From: Blastocladiella britannica
Lineage: Eukaryota; Blastocladiomycota; Blastocladiomycetes; Blastocladiales; Blastocladiaceae
Length of the DNA stretch: 15,749 bases
Direction of reading: 5' to 3'
Assembly: GCA_025349905.2 (NCBI GenBank)
Contig: MU624963.1
Location: 1 to 15,749 of the forward strand
Shown: piece by piece, positions 8,364 through 15,749 of the stretch
How the letters are laid out: each line of letters opens with the position of its first letter
How positions within the stretch are numbered: the stretch's first letter is position 1
Notes under the pieces: generated by a model
What the model was told of the DNA's origin: nothing
Databases searched by the model: none
The model's input: only the letters and a program-made list of their open reading frames with translations
Made by a program: the position numbers and the translations under genes

Positions 8364-9557
8364 TTATAACGGCGCCGCAAACATCTGCACCCAGTACCGT
8401 GTCCCGTCCGCCGCCGACGCCACCGCCGCAGCCATATGCACGGCTTTCGGGGATAACAAGTTCGCGCGGTGGCCTGGGCTTTGCAACCACCCTCGCATCA
8501 CGTCGGCCACCGATCGCTGCCCGGCCGCCACGTTCTCGGCAACGTACCGCCACTTGTACCCGACGCCCGTGGCCCGGTCGCCTGGGGAAGACCCGTGGCG
8601 GCCGTCGTGCGTCATGCTGTCGCGGATCGCCATGCCAAGGGCGTGCTTGAGACAGGCTGTTTCCAGGGTCCTTTTTTTTAGATGGATCGTGTTAGTGTAC
8701 CCTCGTTGGAGCAAAAAAATTAGAGCACGTACTCGCTCATGACCAGCGCGGGTGCAATTCCATGGTGTGCGCGCACCGCATTGACCGCGTCCATCAGATC
8801 GGCCGACACCCCAACCGGCGCCCCACCGGGGTTCGTGGCCACAGAGACCGTGGACGGGCTCGACCGCATCATTGCCGCCAGTTCGGCGGATGCCACACCC
8901 GAGTCCTGATTCGATCCCGGCTCGGCTGCCGGCGCCACGGCCGGACCTCCATTCGCTGCGTGCGGCGCAGTGGCAGCGGCAGCGGTGGCCACCAGCAACG
9001 ACCAGTAGTGACTCCCCGCGGCCGACACTGCGACCGCGGCGCCCACGACCGTGGCAGTCGGGGACAGCAGTTGTTTGGCGTTTTCTGAAATGTACCCAAA
9101 CCACCAATCAAATGGACTTAAAAACAGAAGAAATGTCGGAACGTACGAGCACTCCCGGTCCACAATCCAACCGCGTCCGCGGCGGTCCGCGCGCCCATCC
9201 CGACCGTGGCCGCGATCTTGGTGTACTTGAACCCGGCGGCGGACGCCAGGGTCGCTGGGTCGTACGGTGGAGTCACGAGCATCTTGGCTGCGGCGGCCAT
9301 GGCGGCGGCGTGCGTTGTGCACGCGTCTATCAATTGACTGTTTTCTCAAGTGTCAGTTCTTTTTTTTTTTTTGGCGGCCATTCGAGGGCGTATGTTGACC
9401 TGCTCTGGACCAGTGCGTTGAGGCCGTGCGTTGCGCGGAACGCGTTGACGAGCGCGGCGACGGTGGTGCTGGTGTCCGTTTCCGATGTCGTTGACTGGTG
9501 CGCGTGCGCATCGTCGGCGTGCCCGTGGTGGAGTGCCGAGGACAGCTTCTTGAACAT
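8364..9557 (-). CDS. Tandem CAP-domain (SCP/PR-1-like) protein, first domain degenerate
   Basis: Four exons (9557-9400, 9337-9147, 9084-8733, 8670-8364) are joined by three introns of exactly 62 nt and give 335 aa in one frame. CAP domain 1 covers about residues 33-150 (LVNAFRATHGLNALV, YWSLLVA). CAP domain 2 covers about 210-335 (AVNAVRAHHGIAPALV, SMTHDGRH, VAENVAAG, SPGHRANLLS, RYWVQMFAAP). Domain 2 keeps His255, Glu279-Asn280 and His301, the residues typical of the CAP cavity and of bacterial YkwD-like members. Domain 1 lacks all of these (MLVT, IAATV and AQNAK at the matching places). A Pro/Ala/Ser linker joins the domains. CAP proteins are normally secreted, with roles in lipid or sterol binding, but the N-terminus (MFKKLSSALHHGHADD) shows no hydrophobic signal segment. 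The stop is 15 bp from the convergent FAM227-like stop. Confidence 0.85.
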
Positions 9558-9614
9558 CTTTTCTCTATTTTTTGTCGTCGTGAAACAAATCTCGGAAAAA
9601 GAAAAAAAAGAAAA
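9558..9614. promoter_or_regulatory. 57-bp bidirectional promoter/leader
   Basis: Only 57 bp separate the ATG of the CAP gene (minus, 9557) from the ATG of the small acidic protein (plus, 9615). The plus-side end is a run of A with a few G (about 9596-9614). The minus-side leader is also A-rich when read on its own strand. There is no TATA box. Both transcripts must start within this interval, or their start sites overlap. Confidence 0.55.
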
Positions 9615-10333
9615 ATGAGCCGCCTTCCGCTCCTGCACGCCACCGTCCACGGTACCACCGTCTTCCTCATCAGTGAATACACTCCAGAGTGAGACACTGA
9701 CACCATTATAAGACGCCCTGGCCCGACTGGCCGCCGACTCCGAGCCCCGCGTCCGCGGTCACCTATCAACCCACTTAACTTCTGCCGCGGACCGCGCCGC
9801 CGGATCGGCCGACCACGTGCTTGCCGACGTCGCGCACGTCACGGCGCAGTATCAGTCCCAGATTGAAGCGCTGGATCGCGAGCAGGTATGTAACGTTGTT
9901 GCTTAGCTCCATTTTTGGTTAATTCTATGTTAAACATCAGAATGCACTCCTGGAAAAGCTCACCGACGCTCACCAGACGCTGGTGGCCGACTGTGCGCGG
10001 ATCAACACGCTGATGTGTGCGTCGGTGGATCGCGTGCGTACGATGGTCGACCAGGTAGAGCGGTTCCAGTCGGATTCGGGTACTCCATCTTTTATATTTT
10101 ATACGTCAACTGCATGACTCCAGATATATGTATGGATAGTGACCACATGGACCGACCTCGCGGCCACGATCGACGCCAAGGCCGCCGCTACCACTTCTAC
10201 CTGGACCGACGCCTGTACCAAGGCGGAGACGGAGCTGGGCAAGTCCATTCGGCAGTGGACGGCGCAGATCCAGGCCATCCTGCAGGACGACGAAGACGAC
10301 CAAGACGAGGACGACGGCGATCATGAAGAATAA
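9615..10333 (+). CDS. Small helical protein with acidic tail, unknown function
   Basis: I reconstruct four exons: 9615-9651, 9713-9885, 9941-10079 and 10140-10333. The introns are 61, 55 and 60 nt (GTACCA...ATAAG, GTATGT...ATCAG, GTACTC...GATAG) and all junctions keep one frame, giving 180 aa. The first donor could instead be at 9673 (40-nt intron, also in frame), so residues 12-20 are uncertain. The protein is mostly predicted helix, for example IEALDREQNALLEKLTDAHQ (about 61-80), probably coiled coil, and ends in a dense Asp/Glu tail (about 166-180). No family is recognised; a cytoskeletal or adaptor role would be a guess. It has no signal peptide or membrane span. It is divergent from the CAP gene and convergent with the importin gene, 42 bp away. 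Confidence 0.7.
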
Positions 10334-10334
10334 A
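10329..10334 (+). terminator. AATAAA overlapping the stop codon
   Basis: The hexamer AATAAA includes the TAA stop (10331-10333) of the small acidic protein gene. If used as the polyadenylation signal it would give a very short 3' untranslated region. That fits the 42 bp left before the convergent importin stop. Confidence 0.45.
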
Positions 10335-10375
10335 AAAATTATGGAATGCATACAGAATAACTAAAACTCTCTAAA

Positions 10376-13300
10376 TCACGGAAAGTACTTTTTCAGCTCC
10401 ACGCGCTTATCCTGCTCCAACCCAGCCCACAGTTCCGCCTGCGCCGCGGGTGGAATCGCCGCAAACAGCTGCCGCGCGCGCACCACCACCGCGTCCTGCA
10501 GTCCCTCGTGGCCCGGCGCGCTCGCATCCGCGTGCGTGCCCTGGTACATGAGTTCGAGCAACGCCTCAATGGTCTTGCGCAGGTTGGCGGCAATCACTGG
10601 GTGCTGCTGGTCAATGAGCCCCAGCAAGTACCGTGTGGCGGGTCCGGCCTCCTCGTCGTCCCAGACCAGCGGCATGTGCTGTACCCAGAACCCCAAGTAC
10701 TCGTCGCGCTGCTGCGGGCTGCCGAGCAGCAGGTCGGCGACGCCGGTGCGCAACGTGTGGCCAATGGCCGCCAGCGCGTTCTCGGTCGCCAGGATCTCGT
10801 CATTGTCGCCGGCCGTTGGGCGGGTCACGGCGGCCACCAGCAGTGGGAGGGCGGCGGCAATCAGCTGCGCAAAGTCGGCGGCGGCGGGGCTCTGCGCGGC
10901 GACCGAAATGCCGTACGCGGCCGACTGAATGACCTCGTACTGGTTGGTAGCCGCCAGCGCACCCAAGAACGGCTCGCCAATGGTCGGAATGTACTTTGCG
11001 GCGGCGGCGCCGGTGAACTCGATCACGTCGTCAAAGACCGCCACCCCAAAATGGCGGAGCTCGCGGTCACCGTCGCGCAGGCACACCAGCACCGAGTTGA
11101 ATGCGTGTTCTTCCAGGAGCGGCAGCACGTCGGCGCCAAACGCCTTGAGCAGGCACTGCAAGATCCCACCGATGTCGACGAGCAGCGCGTTCTCCCACTC
11201 CTCGGTCTCGGCGACTTCCTCGTTCTCTGGGTCGTAGTCCTCGTCCTCGTGCTTGCGCTCGCGTTCCTGCACCTGCTGGATCGTGTCGGTGAGCACCTTC
11301 ACCGTCACCAGCACCAGCGAGTGCACCTCGTCCTGGGTGAACATGGCGCCGCCCAGAGACGTGAACACGTCGACGATCGCCACCAGCGCATGGTGCACAA
11401 ACTCCAAGTCGTACTCCTCGGGCAACCACTTGAACAGCTTAACGAGCGCCTGCGACCACAGCGCCCGGACCTCGGGGATATCCGCGCCCGTGGCCATCAC
11501 TTGCGGAATCGACGCGATACTTTCGCGGCGGGCGCCGTCATGGAACAAGAAGTCGATGCACGAGACCATGGCCTGCATGACCGATGCGGTGTAGGGGCGG
11601 AACCCGGCCCCCAAAGACTGGGCGTACAGCGCGAGCATTTCGAGCGCCTCGGCCTTGTCGTCGAGTAAAGTGGCGCGGATCGCCAGGTGCTGGCCCTCAA
11701 TCACCGCCTGCGTCCACCCTTCGGCGGGGGGGAACTGCGCGGCGTCCTCGTCCGACTGCAGCAGCGCCATTTCCGGCTGCATGGCCGCGCGCTGCAGCAG
11801 CGGCGGCATCACCACCGGCATGTACGGCAGGAACTGCGCTCCCAGCAACTTGCTCAAGCGCGCCCACGCGTGCATCAGGAACGATCCGCGGGGGTCTTCC
11901 GGGTCGGTGGCCTCATACTGGATGCGTTCGGCCACGGCCATCAGGTCCTGCGAGTGCGGCATAAACAGTTCGACGGGCACCGAGACGGCAATCAGCGTCG
12001 CACACTCGAGTGCTTTCCCACACAAGTTGCGAGTTTCCTTGGCGTCGGGGGCCGTCAAGATGTTCATGAGCAGCGGCATCACGTTGGCGTAGTAGGGCGC
12101 GAAATCGGCCTCGGCGGCCGTCGCCAGCACCGCGACCGTGGTGATCACTTGTTCCTGGACGTAGATCTTGGGCGACAGGATCAGCACGCCCAGCTGTTCA
12201 AACAGCGCCGGCATGTGCGGCATGACGTGCGTGCGGTCGAGGGACTCGCAGTAGTTGACGAGCGCCGCGGCCCCGTGCGCCTGCACGCGCGTGCACGTCG
12301 TGTCGCGCATGCACGCAATGAGGGCCGGAATGATGCGCGCGTGGTGCTTGCGCTGCACGGCCGGCGCGAAATCAGTGGCGAGCTGGCCAATGCAGTTGCA
12401 GAACGCGTAGCGCACGCGCGGGTGCGGGTCCATTGCAAACGGCAGCACCAGGTTGACGATATTGGTCAGTTCTTTGGCCATGGCCTTGTAACAGCCCTCG
12501 GCGACGGCGGCAATTGCCAGCAACCCCGCGTGCCGGTGCGGCCAGTCGGCCGATTGCAGGAGCTGCGGGATGATGGCAAACACCGCCGGGGTCACGTGCT
12601 GGGCGCCCATTTTGCGGGCAATCCGGTCGAGCGCCTGCTCGCCCACCACGTGAGGCTCGTCGTCGTCCTCGGCGCTGTTGTCAATGTCGTCAGTCGTGTA
12701 CCAGTCCTCGTCCTCCTCGACCGTGGCCATCATTTCCAAGCACAGCGGCACCACGCGCTGCACGAACGTCGGCGCGACCTTGCGCACCATCTGCGGCGCC
12801 TCGTCGGTCAGCGTGAGCATGAGTTCCAGCGCCGTGTTGCGTGTGGCCGGATCCAGCTCGCTGTTGCCGACAATCACCAGCACAAATTCCACCAGCTGGG
12901 CCAGGATCGGGCGGAACAACTTTGGGCATGACATGGCCAGCTCAATAAAGCACTCGAGGGCCGTGCGCAAGTCGAGCTCGTCGCCGTCCTGCAGCAGTTT
13001 CGGCAGCACGTTGAGCATTTGCACCATGAGCGTCTGGAACGCGGCCTTGGACTCGATCGCGGCCTCAATCAGGAACGCCGATGCCGCCTCGAGCGCCACC
13101 AGCCGCACCGACATGATTTCGGCGTCCGAGAGCGACGGGTCAAACACCCGCGACACCGCCGGCATGTCAATCACGTCGCCCGAGAACAGCAGCGACGGAA
13201 TCATGGTCAAGATGCGGAACGCCGACTCGCGGAACGACGGGTCGGCCGATTGGATGCACGTGAAGATGGTGGGCATGAGCTCGTCCCATGGGCCTATATC

Positions 13301-13831
13301 ATTATTTTTATTAAGTTTTTTTTTTCGTTGATGCTAATTCTTGAATAAATGGATACGGACGCTGGTGAGCAATCAACGACTTGGCAATTTCGGCAATCGT
13401 GTCGCACAGCTTCTTGCGGGTGCCGGGCACCGCCTCGGACGCGAGCGCGCCAAGCAGCTCCGCTTTACAGTGCTCGCGCGTGGGGTCGTCGATCGCGTAC
13501 AGCGCCGTCGAGTGCGCCTTAGCCCCGTCGGGCCCTTCCTTGACCTCTGGCAACAGGGCCAGGCGGCGGAACAGGACGGCCGCGAATTGCCGGATCTTTT
13601 TTACATTTATTTGTTGTAAGTAATGTGGTCCATTAAATGAAAATAATAAAGGGAAGGACGCACAGGCGCATCGGGGTTGTAGCGCAAGATGTGGGCCAGG
13701 GCCGGAAGCCCGATCTGCGGGTTGTTGCGAATGTAGTTAGTCTGCAGGTCCGACTCGGCGGCCTGGCGCTGCTCGTTGTTGTTGGACATGAGCAGCGGCA
13801 TGAGCTGCGTGATTTGTTGCACGGCGTCCAT
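10376..13831 (-). CDS. IPO5/KAP121 family: Importin beta-3 / Kap121 / importin-5 type karyopherin
   Basis: Exons are 13831-13664, 13595-13361 and 13293-10376; introns are 68 nt (GTGCGT...AAAAG) and 67 nt (GTCCGT...TATAG). The product is 1106 aa, close to the roughly 1,090-1,100 aa usual for the family. It is built of HEAT repeats throughout. The N-terminus reads QFAAVLFRRL just after the first junction (IR), as expected for an importin. An acidic loop lies at about 326-348 (EEDEDWYTTDDIDN). Diagnostic blocks are DWPHRHAGLLAIAAVAEGC, DPHPRVRYAFCNCIGQLATD and a second acidic loop HEDEDYDPENEE. The family carries proteins with basic or IK-type nuclear signals, including ribosomal proteins and histones, through the nuclear pore and releases them on Ran-GTP binding. 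The ATG is preceded by an A-rich leader. Confidence 0.93.
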
Positions 13832-14110
13832 TATGTTTGGTTTTGTCGTTTTCAGGAATGCGGTTGTTGATGATTTGCCTTGTTGAATTGGTTGGTGTAT
13901 TCGGGGGCCGCGTACACCCTGCTCTTTTCGAATATTAGGGTAGCACTCGCAAAGGACAGGAGGATCCAGATAGGCGACAGTCAGCGGTCAAGAGTCCAAG
14001 TATAATACTGAATAATTTCTCGGTCGAGGAGAGAAAAAAACGAGTGCCGAAAAAAGGTCACGCCAAAAGGTCGCTCCTTCAAAGGCAGCCACTGCACACG
14101 AAAAAAAAAA
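13832..14110. promoter_or_regulatory. Divergent spacer between importin and HExxH genes
   Basis: This 279-bp region separates two divergent start codons. It is AT-richer than the coding flanks and ends in an unbroken A-run (about 14101-14110) touching the plus-strand ATG. No clear TATA box or RNA gene is visible; ATAATACTGAATAATTT (about 14001-14017) is its most AT-rich part. Confidence 0.45.
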
Positions 14111-14932
14111 ATGGCCAAAAAATCCTCAGCGGCACCACCAGCACCACCAAAAAAGGGAGCAGCAGCAGCGTTGTCAGACTACGCGCTGCCTGTCCCGACC
14201 GGCGCCTTGCTCGCCGAAACCTCCATCGCGTACCACCCGGCCTCTGACCGCCGCCTCGTACTAGTCGTCGCGTCTGACCAAGCCGCGCTCGACTCGCTGC
14301 TCTTACGCGCGTCCATCTACTACGAGCACCCGACGCACCGCGCCAAGTTCCTCGACGAGCTATCGTTTGCCGGCGCTCAAGCGGCACAGAAAAAGCGGTT
14401 CGTGTACTACGGCCACAACATGCCACTGTCGTCCTTGGCCTCGTTCCTGACCGCCGCCGCCAATGCGCGGTCACCCTTGACTCCTGGCGAATCGCATTTG
14501 GCGCGTGCTTTGGCCTCGCCCAAACTAAAAGCCTTTCCGAATGGGGCCCGTCAAATAGCACCGGTGGTCGCCGACGCGTACTTGGTCGGTCTAGTTCGCG
14601 GCGATGTCGCGACCCTGCAGCACGAGATGCAGCATGCGTGGTTCCACTTTGACGCCGCCGGGTACCGTTCCGCGTGCACTGATGCGCTCGCCTCCCTGGA
14701 CACTATGATGCGGTTGCAGGTGCGCGCGTACCTGCAAGGGTGCGGTTACTGCGAGGCGGTGTGGGTCGACGAGTTCCAGGCGCACCTGTGCTGCGGAGAC
14801 GCCATGGTGCTGGGGAAAGGCATGACATTAATGAACCCGGCCAAGGACCGGATCGAGCAGTGCAAAGCCGCAGGTGGAGCTGACGCGTGGTTTGAAGGGC
14901 TAGAAGAGTTGGCTGCTGGCGCAAGGGTGTAA
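14111..14932 (+). CDS. Orphan protein with HExxH motif, putative zinc-dependent hydrolase
   Basis: This single exon encodes 273 aa and starts at an ATG that follows an A-run. After a Lys/Ala/Pro-rich N-terminus the protein appears globular. HEMQH (171-175) within LQHEMQHAWFHF is an exact HExxH zinc-binding pattern. VDEFQAHLCCG follows 46 residues later, with Glu221 as a possible third ligand in a gluzincin-like arrangement. Six cysteines lie in the last third (189, 211, 214, 227, 228, 251), including a CGYC pair. Another likely conserved block is RFVYYGHNMPLSS (96-108). There is no signal peptide or membrane span. The motif could be coincidental, since HExxH occurs by chance, but the following DEFQAH element makes a metallopeptidase fold plausible. 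I do not recognise the family. The stop lies 5 bp from the convergent acetyltransferase stop. Confidence 0.72.
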   Translation: MAKKSSAAPPAPPKKGAAAALSDYALPVPTGALLAETSIAYHPASDRRLVLVVASDQAALDSLLLRASIYYEHPTHRAKFLDELSFAGAQAAQKKRFVYYGHNMPLSSLASFLTAAANARSPLTPGESHLARALASPKLKAFPNGARQIAPVVADAYLVGLVRGDVATLQHEMQHAWFHFDAAGYRSACTDALASLDTMMRLQVRAYLQGCGYCEAVWVDEFQAHLCCGDAMVLGKGMTLMNPAKDRIEQCKAAGGADAWFEGLEELAAGARV

Positions 14933-14937
14933 TGTAT

Positions 14938-15739
14938 TTAAAGGAGCCCAACAAACCGCGGATCCACGGCGCTGTTGTCTTGCATGGCGGCCTTGATGTG
15001 CGCGTCCACGTCGTCCACCTCCGTCAGCGTCTTGACCACGCGCGCGGGACTTCCCACGGCCACCGACATGGGTGGAATCGCGCGCGTCACCACGGCTCCA
15101 GCCCCAATCATGCTGCCGTCGCCCACCGACCCGCCCGACGTCACCACCACGTTGCCGCCCAGCCACACGTTGTGTCCGATCGATACGGGCCGCGCAAACT
15201 CGGGACCTTTGGTGCCGTTGCGGGCCGTGGGGGAGAGCGGGTGCTCGGCCGAGTAAATACTGCAGTTTGGGCCTATTTTTTTTCGTGTCAAAAGCTGTGA
15301 TCCACACTATAGTGATGAGGATATGGTATATACCAAAGAGGACCTTGTCCCCGATCGTGACCAGCGCGCAGTCCAAGATACACGTGTTAAAGTTCATGTA
15401 CACGCCCTTGCCGAACCGGATATTGGTTCCCTATTGGATTCCATTTTATCTTGGCAGGTCAAGATCTCTTCATTCCAAAAAAAAATGAAATGAAAAAAAA
15501 AAACATACATAGTCGCACCGGAACGGCGCCTCAATCCACGGCATGTCCTCGTCCGCGAGGTGCGCGACCCCTGCGCCAAACAAGTCGCGCATGACCCGGA
15601 GCTGGCCGGCCCGATCGCCAGGGATCAGGTCGTTGTACTCGCGCATCAACAGCGCGGCACGGCGCCGAGCTTCGACCATGACCGGGTCAAAACTGTAGTA
15701 CAGCTTGCCGGCGAGCATGCGCGAGGTGTTGTCTGACAT
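14938..15739 (-). CDS. Maltose/galactoside O-acetyltransferase family (NodL/LacA-type)
   Basis: Exons are 15739-15509, 15430-15334 and 15272-14938; introns are 78 nt (GTATGT...AATAG) and 61 nt (GTATAT...AATAG). The product is 220 aa, somewhat longer than bacterial members of about 180-200 aa. The N-terminal maltose acetyltransferase helical cap is clear (MLAGKLYYSFDPVMVEARR, residues 8-26). It is followed by the left-handed beta-helix hexapeptide repeats: FRCDYGTNIRFGKGVYMNF across junction 1 and VLFGPNCSIYSAEHPL across junction 2. His120 in SAEHPL matches the catalytic base of the family. GHNVWLGGNVVVTSGGSVG and GAGAVVTRAIPP complete the helix. The enzyme transfers acetyl from acetyl-CoA to a sugar hydroxyl, probably in the cytosol; the real substrate cannot be told from sequence. 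The complete start lies 10 bp from the window edge. Confidence 0.92.
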
Positions 15740-15749
15740 TTTCTTGGTT

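Noticed and set aside
7571..8650. Alternative plus-strand frame overlapping the FAM227-like exon 2
   Set aside because: It is Arg/Ala/Pro-rich and lacks any motif, while the chosen frame contains family blocks on both sides and ends in a stop matching the compact convergent layout.
9118..9650. Two separate small genes on the minus strand instead of the first CAP-domain exons
   Set aside because: The frames end in poly-A/T-coded residues that correspond to intron sequence; splicing at GT-AG sites joins them in one frame into a recognisable, though degenerate, CAP domain.
10508..12931. Two long plus-strand frames (about 10508-11668 and 11687-12931) opposite the importin gene
   Set aside because: Both are antisense shadows of HEAT-repeat coding sequence, rich in Arg, His, Gln and Val, with no recognisable domains.
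1..15749. Bacterial operon, mobile element, CRISPR array or biosynthetic cluster
   Set aside because: Genes are intron-bearing, alternate strands, and belong to unrelated housekeeping and cell-structure families; no transposase, integrase, direct-repeat array or terminal repeat pair was seen.

Overview
The window is eukaryotic nuclear DNA: GC-rich coding sequence, genes split by very short GT-AG introns, AT-rich spacers and ATG starts that often sit behind A-rich leaders. No tRNA, rRNA, CRISPR array, insertion sequence or phage gene is visible. The gene set points to an early-diverging, probably flagellated (zoosporic) fungus, with the Blastocladiomycota or chytrid range as the best guess. 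A methionine synthase reductase implies cobalamin-dependent methionine synthase, which is absent from yeasts and other Dikarya, and a FAM227 (FWWh) protein belongs to a family found mostly in ciliated lineages. The organism is inferred from gene content and is not proven.

Layout from left to right. Positions 1-331 hold at most an uncertain edge fragment. Next is methionine synthase reductase (minus strand, 2 exons). A 565-bp divergent promoter separates it from an intronless, largely disordered, probably nuclear protein (plus strand). A gene-poor AT-rich stretch with several hairpins follows, 4909 to about 6130. Then come a FAM227-like protein (plus, 2 exons or more), a tandem CAP-domain protein (minus, 4 exons), a small acidic helical protein (plus, 4 exons), an importin beta-3/Kap121-type karyopherin (minus, 3 exons), an orphan HExxH protein (plus, 1 exon) and a maltose/galactoside O-acetyltransferase family enzyme (minus, 3 exons) at the right edge.

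Twelve introns could be placed to the base by joining conserved protein motifs in frame. All are 54-78 nt, and most carry a CTRAC-like branch site. Several have an A-run, not a pyrimidine tract, before the terminal AG. The genome is very compact: convergent stop codons lie 5, 15 and 42 bp apart, and one divergent pair of start codons is separated by only 57 bp.

The genes do not form an obvious pathway or operon-like system; they read as a normal compact fungal-type gene neighbourhood. The best candidates for new biology are the CAP protein with one degenerate and one intact domain and no evident signal peptide, its bidirectionally transcribed partner of unknown function, the orphan HExxH protein, and the gene-poor hairpin-bearing stretch. 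Functional calls rest on motif recognition by eye; no database search was run.
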